Source: Halosimplex rubrum (GTDB lineage Archaea; Halobacteriota; Halobacteria; Halobacteriales; Haloarculaceae). From it: a DNA stretch of 64,000 nt. The notes beneath the pieces are model-generated. The model was given only the letters and a program-made list of their open reading frames with translations, did no database searches and was not told where the DNA came from. The stretch's first letter is position 1; each line of letters starts with the position of its first letter. Shown one piece after another: positions 57,040 to 64,000 of this stretch. Position numbers and translations under genes: made by a program. The stretch is taken from positions 2,728,001 through 2,792,000 of the forward strand of contig NZ_CP058910.1 of assembly GCF_013415885.1 (NCBI RefSeq), written 5' to 3'.

Positions 57040-57098
57040 TTCGGAGTACAGTTGTCGAACATCTGGCCCGTGAGACGCGCCTCAACGGAGATGAAAAT

Positions 57099-57392
57099 AT
57101 GGCAGTATCCAGTACTACCGACCCAGAATCGACGACAATTGCCGTCGTGACGATTCGAATCCCCTGCGGCGCAGATGGGGACCTCGTCACTGACGCTGAG
57201 AAGCGTCTCTCGCGGCCCGAAACTATCGATGCCGTCACGATTGACGAATTGGATAGTATCGATCCACAGCTGTCGGCCACACTCATTACCGTCGAAATTA
57301 CGGTCCGGTGGGCTACGGCAATTGGCGAGGAGGAGATCAGAGACAGACTGGCTGGTGTCCCGGGACTTGAGTCAGTCAGACAGATTGCATAG
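57099..57392 (+). CDS. Small hypothetical protein
   Basis: A 97-residue acidic protein (MAVSSTTDPESTTIAVVTIR) with a ferredoxin-like strand-helix rhythm: DAEKRLSRPETIDAVTIDEL, LSATLITVEITVRW, EEEIRDRLAGVPGLESVRQI. It resembles a small regulatory or ligand-binding fold, not a known family. The ATG at 57099 is used; the frame upstream runs back into the tRNA-like gene and is not coding. Confidence 0.58.
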   Translation: MAVSSTTDPESTTIAVVTIRIPCGADGDLVTDAEKRLSRPETIDAVTIDELDSIDPQLSATLITVEITVRWATAIGEEEIRDRLAGVPGLESVRQIA

Positions 57393-57438
57393 GCCGTTCA
57401 GAACGGCATAGCCGAAAGTGTAGTAATCTATTTGACTG

Positions 57439-57456
57439 TTACCACAATATTGGTAA
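57439..57456. promoter_or_regulatory. Palindromic operator before the regulator gene
   Basis: TTACCA-CAATAT-TGGTAA, perfect arms, 8 bp before the ATG at 57464. Likely an autoregulatory site of that winged-helix protein. Confidence 0.55.
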
Positions 57457-57463
57457 TTATTAG

Positions 57464-58138
57464 ATGTACGATCCGTTTGATGAGACTGCTGCTAGAGTGT
57501 TGCTCACAGTCAATCCTGGAGATTCGATCCGAACGGTAGCCCAACATCTCCACACCCCCTACGAAACGGTTCGACAAGCAGTCAATCAACTAGAGGATGC
57601 AGGGTATCTTCGATATGATGATGGACTGTTCGTGACCGACGATCGCGTCCGTAAGGCGGCACGAGACCTGCTGGCCACGAGTGCCGCCGTGAATCCACCG
57701 TCCATCGAAGAGGCGTACGTACTCCCACAGTTCGGTGACTGGCCCTTCGCCTTTACACAGGTGGACGCCGTCTACGTGTGGACCCAAGGGGGCTATCAGG
57801 TTGGTCGCGAGCCCGGCGACTACCCGCTCTTTCTTGCCGTCCTTGAGAAGGACATCGACGCCTGGCAGCGTTTTTTCGAACAGTTTGGAATCCCAACAGG
57901 ATTTGAGCGACAACCGGAGGAATCGTTTGAAGGTCCTCTCCAAGTCGTCCTCAACGAGCGTTCGGTGCTCAACCCCGACCACGTCGAAGGATATCCAGTC
58001 ATCTCTCGGCGCGAGACGATAGCGTTTATGCGGGAGCATTATGCGACGTTTCAGTCAGCACTCGCTATGCTCGATCGCATGTACGACGATCTCGATCTCG
58101 ACGTTTCCTACCGTGAGTCAGAAAGAGAATGCTCGTGA
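57464..58138 (+). CDS. Winged-helix regulator of unknown family
   Basis: A 224-residue protein. The N-terminal 65 residues are a winged helix (SIRTVAQHLHTPYETVRQAV, QLEDAGYLRYDDGLFVTDDR). The C-terminal part is mixed alpha/beta with EAYVLPQFGDWPFAFTQVDA and YPLFLAVLEKDIDAWQRFFE; it might bind a ligand or be a catalytic remnant. Relationship to AbiEi-type proteins is possible but not clear. A palindrome overlaps its promoter. Confidence 0.68.
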   Translation: MYDPFDETAARVLLTVNPGDSIRTVAQHLHTPYETVRQAVNQLEDAGYLRYDDGLFVTDDRVRKAARDLLATSAAVNPPSIEEAYVLPQFGDWPFAFTQVDAVYVWTQGGYQVGREPGDYPLFLAVLEKDIDAWQRFFEQFGIPTGFERQPEESFEGPLQVVLNERSVLNPDHVEGYPVISRRETIAFMREHYATFQSALAMLDRMYDDLDLDVSYRESERECS

Positions 58139-58285
58139 GTTTCACAGCAGCAATTGAATTATCGACCTCCTCCACGGTGAGGTTTAATTGATTGCCGTTG
58201 GTTTGACATCGACAGCGTTCCCGGGTTGCTATTTTTGAATAGCCTGCTATTCATACTCTTCAGCCCGCGAAGGGACGATATCTGA

Positions 58286-58325
58286 TTAACCAACAAATCT
58301 ATGCCGGTACGCACTTTGTTGGTTA
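58286..58325. promoter_or_regulatory. 12-bp inverted repeat operator, same type as at 44804
   Basis: TTAACCAACAAA, 17-nt spacer, TTTGTTGGTTAA, perfect arms, 18 bp before the gene at 58343. The half-site and spacer length equal those of the operator before the AbiEi-like gene. Confidence 0.7.
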
Positions 58326-58342
58326 ACACGAGGCGACCGCTA

Positions 58343-58666
58343 ATGTCCTACGAGCCACCGACGCCGCCAGCCGAACTCCCGACAGAGATCGTCGACACGC
58401 TCAACGGCTACTCGCCAGACCAGCTCCAGCATGTCGCACGCTATGCCGAGGAGCTGGCAGAGCACAAAGCCCGCGAGGCCCGCCTCGAGGAGGAGTCGGA
58501 GGACGACGAGATCGACGACCGACCCGATGATCTTCCGGACGAGGTCCCGTCGAAGGCAACGATCACGATCAAGGAAATCAACGACAACCGCTACTACTAC
58601 TGGCAGTGGAGAGAGGGGGACAAGGTCACGTCCAAATATAAAGGGCCAGTCAATCCGGACGAATGA
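58343..58666 (+). CDS. DUF6788-like small protein
   Basis: A 107-residue protein. N-terminal helices (TEIVDTLNGYSPDQLQHVAR, YAEELAEHKAREARLEEESE) and a C-terminal strand pair ITIKEINDNRYYYWQWREGD and SKYKGPV, a small beta unit that I recall from the DUF6788 family. It is probably a DNA- or RNA-binding partner. The ATG at 58343 lies just after the inverted repeat operator, so expression is likely repressible. Confidence 0.68.
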   Translation: MSYEPPTPPAELPTEIVDTLNGYSPDQLQHVARYAEELAEHKAREARLEEESEDDEIDDRPDDLPDEVPSKATITIKEINDNRYYYWQWREGDKVTSKYKGPVNPDE

Positions 58667-58689
58667 GGGGTCAATACATCCGATTATCG

Positions 58690-59325
58690 ATTTCCCACAC
58701 CCCGTGTGCTATTTGATTTTGGTGCACTTGAAAAGGGGGGTGGACACACCCCTCGTCCAGAGTGAAAACAGTGGGAACGAGAAAGAATTTGAGATTAAAT
58801 TAAGCCGTTAATAGTCGATAGAGCCGTTTTTAGGCACGAACAGTCGAACAGGGTTCCACAGTTGAAGCATGGTTTTTTCTATTTGAGACAGACCACACCC
58901 CTGATCACGAGTGTATCCACTGATAGGTTCTCATCACACACCCCGTGTGCAAAGTGTAAATGTGCCGTATTCCGACGATAGAGAGATATTAGGCTGGTTT
59001 TGTATATTGAGTATGGCCTCGTGGGATGACACAGACGTACTGGATTCCGTGTAAGAGATGAATTGAGTAACAAGTCGAGCAGGAACACCCCGTGTGCAAA
59101 ATGAAATTCGAACGGTGAACATCAAGAGAGCCGGAGACTGGACCGATTTTCACTTCGATGATGGGGGGATGGTCGACCCTGCGTTTACACTTCGATGACG
59201 GGGGGTGTCAGACGCGCGGCTTGCACTTCGATGATGGGGGGTGGGACGACTAGTTCCAATCAGAGATACGCAAATTCACAAGAGGGGCGCCGATTCTACG
59301 TTACACATCGATGACGGGGGGCCTC
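58690..59325. other. Replication origin, left ORB array
   Basis: Repeats with consensus CCCCCCGTCATCGATGTGTAAA in both orientations. Forward-type at about 58696, 58933 and 59084; reverse-type at 58723, 59147, 59184, 59221 and 59300. The reverse copies close to orc1 are the best conserved (ACTTCGATGATGGGGGG). They should bind the Orc1 protein encoded next to them. The DNA between is AT-rich. No gene is present in 58667-59461. Confidence 0.82.
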
Positions 59326-59461
59326 CCACCAGATGTACTTCGGTGTCGGTTCTTACTGACGAGCCGTGAAACCGCGGAATTCAGGCGGTGTATTGGATAC
59401 AGCGGGCGAATAAACATCGACGGAGGTTAATCTTTTTAATGCTCCGGTGTACAGCAGGCAT

Positions 59462-60916
59462 ATGGCCGGTAGTGATCAAGAAGGGGCGGACCAATCCACC
59501 CTTGATGAAGAAACTAGTTCTACGTCGGATGGACAGCAGTTAGAATCCGCCCGTGAGGACGCTGCCGGAGACTCAAGCCACAATCAGGGATCGACTGAAG
59601 AGAGCGCTCAGCGGTCGATCCGTGATATGCTCGATGATGAGGGGGAGGCATCGGTTTTCGTCAACCGGGATCTCGTCGAGCCTGACACGATTATCGACGA
59701 GGAGCGAATCGTCGGCCGTGACGACCAGCTCGAGTCCGTCGTCTCGTTTCTGAAACCGACTCTCCAAGGAAATCGGCCGCCGAATATGCTGCTGTACGGT
59801 CCCGCAGGAACAGGTAAGTCACTCATCATCGGGGCCGTCACGCAACAGATCATCGAGCTCTGTCAATCCAAAGGCGAACGGTTCGGCGTTGTCGATATCA
59901 ACTGCCAGCCAATCAATACGCTCGATCAGGCCGTCTACGAACTCGTCCAAACTGTCGCCCAGGACGTTGGGAGGGAAGTCGGTGTTCCAGAGACCGGCGT
60001 ATCGACGAAGCGCAAGTACCGACGTCTGTACGAACTCATCAACGAGCACTACAATTCGGTCATTTTCATTCTCGACGAGATCGACCTCTTAGTCGGCCGG
60101 CGCGAAAACGACGAACCCGCGTACTCGAAACTCCTCTATCAGCTCTCGCGGGCGAGTAACACGAACGAAATCGAAGGCCGCGTGTCCGTCGCAGCGCTGA
60201 CGAATGATCCAAAGTTTATGGAAGACATCGACGGGCGTGCCGAGAGCTCGTTCAATCCACGTGACGTCTACTTCCCTGACTACGACGCGAATCAACTGCG
60301 CGAAATTCTCGAAAATCGACGCGATGCGTTCCGTCAAGATGCTCTCGAGGATGACGTGATTCCGCTTGTGGCGGCGTTCGCTGCACAGAGTCACGGTGAC
60401 GCACGGAAGGCGATCGACCTATTCCGCGGTGCCGGCGACCTCGCAGACGAACGAGGAGATGAAGTGGTCACGGAGGACCACGTCCGAGAATCCCAAGAGG
60501 AGATCGACAAAGACCGGTCGCTGAAGCTCGTTGAGGGACTCACGACACAAAAGAAGATTTCACTCTACGCAACTGCAGCAGTTGCGCATCACTCGAACCG
60601 GACGGGAAGCTCAGTCCCAAGTCCGGTTGGATTCAAAGTCTATCAGTGGGTCACGAACGAACTCGATGCGGACCAGATGACTCGTGAGACGTACGTCAAA
60701 TATGTCAAAGAACTTTCGACGTACGGGTTGATTTCAACATCTCGGAAAAGCCGCGGACGAGGCGGTGGGATGTATATGGAGTTCACATTCACGGGTGATC
60801 CTGAGGCGATGATGACCCGGATCGTCGATGATACGCGCCTGGAAGGAATAGCCCAGCAGGAAGAACTCCTCAGTTCAGTCGTGAATGCGCAGCTGAAAGA
60901 ATTTCACGAAGAGTGA
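59462..60916 (+). CDS. orc1: Orc1/Cdc6 replication initiator
   Basis: Archaeal origin-recognition AAA+ ATPase. An acidic, low-complexity head of about 75 residues precedes the core: Walker A GPAGTGKSLI, Walker B FILDEIDLL, sensor region AALTNDPKFM and the C-terminal winged helix (KISLYATAAVAHHSNRTGSS to VKYVKELSTYGLISTSRKSR). The 484-residue length is normal. ORB repeats lie on both sides, so it defines an origin and the replicon. The ATG at 59462 is chosen over the upstream GTG at 59447; a TTTTTAATG-like TATA lies about 25 bp before it. Confidence 0.95.
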   Translation: MAGSDQEGADQSTLDEETSSTSDGQQLESAREDAAGDSSHNQGSTEESAQRSIRDMLDDEGEASVFVNRDLVEPDTIIDEERIVGRDDQLESVVSFLKPTLQGNRPPNMLLYGPAGTGKSLIIGAVTQQIIELCQSKGERFGVVDINCQPINTLDQAVYELVQTVAQDVGREVGVPETGVSTKRKYRRLYELINEHYNSVIFILDEIDLLVGRRENDEPAYSKLLYQLSRASNTNEIEGRVSVAALTNDPKFMEDIDGRAESSFNPRDVYFPDYDANQLREILENRRDAFRQDALEDDVIPLVAAFAAQSHGDARKAIDLFRGAGDLADERGDEVVTEDHVRESQEEIDKDRSLKLVEGLTTQKKISLYATAAVAHHSNRTGSSVPSPVGFKVYQWVTNELDADQMTRETYVKYVKELSTYGLISTSRKSRGRGGGMYMEFTFTGDPEAMMTRIVDDTRLEGIAQQEELLSSVVNAQLKEFHEE

Positions 60917-61531
60917 GAATCTCGGCGAGCACCCGGTGGAGGACACACCCCCCGTGTTCGATGTGTAAAGTCGAGATAGTAGCGGGGCAGAGGTCGAGAG
61001 AGTCCTGAACTGGAGTCGGTGATGCAGCGAACAGGAGTAGTCGCTTCCACACCAAATCCCCCGAACGGATAGAAAATGAGATCAAGACACGGGGTCTCGT
61101 GACCCCCACCCCCCGTCATCGATGTGTAAACAACAGAAGGTGGAAGGGGGTACTCACGTAGAACAAATCACGAAAGTCGGGTTTGGCGCCACGAGACGGC
61201 TGAAAACAAAAGAGATGGCGTAGGAGATCGAGAAGCGTGATAGGGACGCCCCTGTTCGGTTAGTCGAAGCGTCGCTTCTCCTAACCTTCACATCCAAATG
61301 CAGTACGGTTCGGGTTGTAACGCACTACATATAAAACTTTGTCAGACAATATGCATTGGTTACAAGAATATAGATTACGTCGCTGAGACGCTCTTCTTCG
61401 TGTTAATGGTCTCATCGTCGGTTTTCGCCATTCTGTTCCCGTCACCCCCTCCCTCCTCTCATAGTTTTACACATCGATGACGGGGGGAGGGAGTGTGACC
61501 GTGGTTCTCTATTGAACCATTCGCTGCCCGG
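60917..61531. other. Replication origin, right ORB array
   Basis: Two forward ORB repeats (60943-60970 and 61103-61131, the latter CCCCCCGTCATCGATGTGTAAA complete) and one reverse (61464-61491). An AT-rich stretch with ATATAAAAC lies between, near 61325-61400. No gene is supported here. Confidence 0.8.
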
Positions 61532-63688
61532 TCACTGGAAATCGGTTAGCTCTGGCTCACGTGTCCCTGCGAGTCCTTGGTGTATCTCCGTGCGGTCCCA
61601 CCCAAGCGGTGACAGTACACTCTCGACAGCTCTGACGAGTTGCGTCTCGTAGTACGACGCATCGTACGATTCCATCTCTTCGTGCGCCAACGCGACCCGC
61701 TCTCGCGAACTCTTCTCGTCGTCGACGACCACGTACTTGATGTCCTGTCCCGGGTGAATGGCGAGGTCCTGGTCGCGAGCCCGCTTTAGCGCCGCCACGT
61801 TCTGAGTGGATTGCGAGTACCCTTCCAGCGGCTTGGAGACACGATTCCGTTCGACGAGATCCTCGACCGGCACCGTCCCAGCGTGGAGGCGCTTGACCGC
61901 CTCCTGAAGACAGTCGAGTACGGCATCCGGAGATCGAGTCGCGTCGAGCCGTTCGAGACAATCCCGCTGGACGTCCTCGATGAACGGTGGGGTTGAGCGC
62001 TGCCGGGCTTCGATACCTCTGATCTTGAAGCCATCGTCGCCGGCCACCTTCCCGAAGTACTTCGTCAACGCGCCGGCGTCGCTCTCGCGCTGCGGCACGA
62101 ACGCGACCCAGTCGTAGTGGGCTTCGTGTTCAAGCCGAATCTCGACGCGCTCCGTGATCTCCGTCGCGAGCGTCTCGAGGTCCTCGCGGTCATCGTCGTC
62201 GACGTCGGGATCCGGGGTCACCCAAATGGAGTCGACGATGCCGTGGACGACGCGCCAGCCGCCAGCTTCCAGCCGCTGTTTCGCCGTCAGCAGAATCTCG
62301 CGAGCGAATGCGTTGATCGCCTCGTGGCACTCGATACGGCCGAATTTCGCGTTGCTGAACCCTTGATAGCCGAAGCAGGCGACGAGAATCCACTTCAGCG
62401 CACCCGACCGTCCCTCGAGCTCCGTCAGCCGGTCCTCGTCGGGGTCGTCTCGTTCCTTTTCGCGACGGATGGCCGCCTTGATCTCGTCGCGGGCGTCGAT
62501 GATTGGCTGCAGCACGTCGACGAGGTAGCCCCGGTCGTCGCAGATCGAGTATCCGAGGCCGGGGACGTCGTCGCGGTCGCTGTGGCAGTCACACCGGATA
62601 ACGTCCGGTGAGACGTTCCGGGTACAGATGATGTTCGGGTACAACGAGGAGAAGTCGAGTTCGTGGACGTTCTCGTGGAGGCCGACCTCGGGCGCGAAGA
62701 TGAAGCCGCCGCGGTCGGCATCGTGGAGCGTCCCCATCGGCTTGTAGAACTCGTGGCGCCAGGAGTTCCACGGGACGAGGACACCGCGGTCGTGGGCCTC
62801 GCAGATCTGGATCGTCGTGAGCACGTTCCCGATCGACGCCCACGCAAGTTCCTGGACGGGCTTTTTCGAGCGCGACACGAGGTCGAAGACGCCGTCGAGG
62901 TTCGTCTCCCCGTAGAAGAACGTGTTCGACTCGTCGATGATCGCCCGCCCGGGGACGTTGTACCGCGCCGGGGAGTGACCGACGCGGCCGTAGCTCGAGT
63001 ACGTCGACCGGCTCGCAAGCTGCTGGTAGTCGACGTCCGGCCACCGGCTCAGCGAGAAGTCGTCGATGCCGGCATCCGTCGCCATCTCGTACAGGGTCGG
63101 GACGATCTCGCTCGTCGAGCAGACCAGGACGTCCGGATCGTGTGCGTCGAGCGCCCCTTGGACGGCGGTCAGGATATCCGTCGGCGAGCCGGTGACGGTG
63201 TCGCCGGCGACGGACAGCTCCCCATAGACGTCGTTACTCATTTCGGTCACCGGGACGCTGAGCCGGAGCGTCGACAGCTCGCTCACCGGCGTCGGATCGA
63301 CACCGGTCTCCAGACAGTATCGGAACTCTCGCGAGAAGTCCACGTTGAAACAGGCGAGATCCCCGACTGGATAGTCCGACAGCTGGCGTGCCTGCCGGGC
63401 GAGTGGAGTGACGCGATCGATGTGGGCGACGTCGACCGCGATAACTGCCTCCTCGTCTCGTCGAAAGCCGGGGCGTCGCGCAACCAGTTCGGTCGCGACG
63501 ACGTCCGGGTGCTGGTCGTACACCGACTGGAGTGTCGTGAGGTCGAGGTCGGACGCTGGGTCGCGAGCGGCGACGTAGAAGCGTGGGGTGTAGTCATTGC
63601 GCTCGGTCGCGACGGCGCCGTCGGCGGTTGCCTCCCACTCCAGGACGCGGCCGTCGTCCAGAAAGTCGATACTGAACGGCATCGTCAC
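61532..63688 (-). CDS. polB: B-family DNA polymerase (PolB2-like)
   Basis: A 718-residue family B polymerase. Motif A is LDFSSLYPNII. Motif B region is GALKWILVACFGYQGFSNAK. Motif C, normally YGDTDS, reads HGIVDSIWV, so one of the two catalytic Asp residues is replaced. An exonuclease-like segment (ACFNVDFSREF) lacks the usual DIE. These traits match the archaeal PolB2 group, often considered inactive, although one member is reported to be active. The gene lies beside orc1 and the origin, convergent with it, an association seen on haloarchaeal megaplasmids. It overlaps the upstream gene by 4 bp. Confidence 0.9.
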   Translation of the reverse strand: MTMPFSIDFLDDGRVLEWEATADGAVATERNDYTPRFYVAARDPASDLDLTTLQSVYDQHPDVVATELVARRPGFRRDEEAVIAVDVAHIDRVTPLARQARQLSDYPVGDLACFNVDFSREFRYCLETGVDPTPVSELSTLRLSVPVTEMSNDVYGELSVAGDTVTGSPTDILTAVQGALDAHDPDVLVCSTSEIVPTLYEMATDAGIDDFSLSRWPDVDYQQLASRSTYSSYGRVGHSPARYNVPGRAIIDESNTFFYGETNLDGVFDLVSRSKKPVQELAWASIGNVLTTIQICEAHDRGVLVPWNSWRHEFYKPMGTLHDADRGGFIFAPEVGLHENVHELDFSSLYPNIICTRNVSPDVIRCDCHSDRDDVPGLGYSICDDRGYLVDVLQPIIDARDEIKAAIRREKERDDPDEDRLTELEGRSGALKWILVACFGYQGFSNAKFGRIECHEAINAFAREILLTAKQRLEAGGWRVVHGIVDSIWVTPDPDVDDDDREDLETLATEITERVEIRLEHEAHYDWVAFVPQRESDAGALTKYFGKVAGDDGFKIRGIEARQRSTPPFIEDVQRDCLERLDATRSPDAVLDCLQEAVKRLHAGTVPVEDLVERNRVSKPLEGYSQSTQNVAALKRARDQDLAIHPGQDIKYVVVDDEKSSRERVALAHEEMESYDASYYETQLVRAVESVLSPLGWDRTEIHQGLAGTREPELTDFQ

Positions 63689-63990
63689 GGGTTCGCGTCC
63701 GGTGGAGCGGCCTCCTGGTCATCGCTCGTTGCGACCGCGGCTTCGAGCTCTTCGAGGCGTTCCTCGTGGTCGTCGAGGCGGGCCTCCTGTTCGAGATCGA
63801 TGCTGAGCAGCGCCGGCAGCAGCGGGTTCTGGTGGTTCAACAGCCCGCTCGCGTCGGCGTGCTCGCGGGCGTACTCGAACAGCCGGTCGAAGCGCGGCTG
63901 GTCGCGACGCCGCAGTGCCCGGCGGAACTCCGCCCACCGCTCTTCGATGGCCCGGAGCGCATCCCGGTAGGTTGGGTTCGTACGCCCCAT
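63685..63990 (-). CDS. Small helical protein upstream of PolB (DUF8156-like)
   Basis: A 101-residue charged helical protein (MGRTNPTYRDALRAIEERWA, LRRRDQPRFDRLFEYAREHA, then a coiled coil DLEQEARLDDHEERLEELEA). Its stop codon overlaps the PolB start by 4 bp, so translation is coupled and it may be a polymerase accessory factor. I recall such a gene paired with PolB in haloarchaea; the DUF number is from memory. Confidence 0.72.
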   Translation of the reverse strand: MGRTNPTYRDALRAIEERWAEFRRALRRRDQPRFDRLFEYAREHADASGLLNHQNPLLPALLSIDLEQEARLDDHEERLEELEAAVATSDDQEAAPPDANP

Positions 63991-64000
63991 CGCTATCGGC

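Noticed and set aside
58690-61500. CRISPR-like repeats around orc1
   Set aside because: The repeats occur in both orientations with irregular spacing and flank an Orc1 gene; they are origin recognition boxes. No cas gene is present.

Overview
The window is haloarchaeal (class Halobacteria). Its proteins are strongly acidic and its genes GC-rich. It carries archaeal Orc1/Cdc6, B-family polymerase and TFB genes, Tat-type lipoprotein signal peptides (twin Arg, then LAGC), TATA elements about 25 nt before start codons that imply leaderless mRNAs, haloarchaea-type insertion sequences (ISH6, IS630, IS6 and IS1341/TnpB types), and families known to me only from halophilic archaea (HTH-10 regulators, HalOD1, GfcR). 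With one working and one ruined Orc1-type origin, many toxin-antitoxin-like genes and many gene relics, it reads as part of a megaplasmid or plasmid-derived chromosomal region.

Layout. 0-3.3 kb: aldo/keto reductase, flavodoxin lipoprotein, Mrr-like nuclease. 3.3-16.5 kb: mostly minus-strand conserved plasmid-type hypothetical genes whose spacers share one hairpin family, an HNH protein with DNA-binding repeats, an IS630 element, a heavy-metal P-type ATPase with a Cys-rich HTH-10 regulator, a TumE-like pair and a TFB. 17.4-32.8 kb: a sugar island with IclR and TrmB regulators, a complete carbohydrate ABC transporter, a YesL-like membrane protein, GH4, GH68 (levan/inulosucrase type) and GH32 enzymes, a PfkB sugar kinase, GfcR and a HAD protein; together a sucrose/fructan uptake and use module. 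32.8-50.2 kb: a decaying accessory zone with IS relics, HalOD1 and HTH genes, a Doc module, an ISH6 copy that cuts an HTH-10 gene, an orphan origin beside a polB remnant, and an AbiEi-type antitoxin and its ruined copy. 50.5-57.05 kb: a dense array of tRNA and tRNA-like genes alternating with strong hairpins, holding a TnpB element, two small genes and a Ro60 (TROVE + vWA) gene. 57.1-64 kb: small regulators, an Orc1 gene inside two arrays of origin repeats, and a complete PolB gene.

Most notable is the 50.5-57.05 kb island. A Ro60 homologue, the protein that in animals and bacteria binds Y RNAs and misfolded RNA, sits in a tRNA array. Directly behind the tRNA-Glu(UUC) gene lies an 85-nt segment that folds into a 22-bp stem broken by one C-C mismatch, the architecture of a Y RNA. 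A second, weaker hairpin follows tRNA-Glu(CUC). Other members have over-long acceptor stems, lack U33, or retain only a T-arm. I infer an archaeal Ro ribonucleoprotein system with tRNA-processed Y-like RNAs.

Other leads: two operators with identical half-sites and 17-nt spacers 13.5 kb apart; the orphan origin whose neighbour is the C-terminal remnant of a PolB resembling the intact one at 61.5 kb; and at least six intergenic hairpins in the 3-13 kb operons that present a purine-rich loop on the mRNA. All structures were read by eye; no folding program or database search was run.
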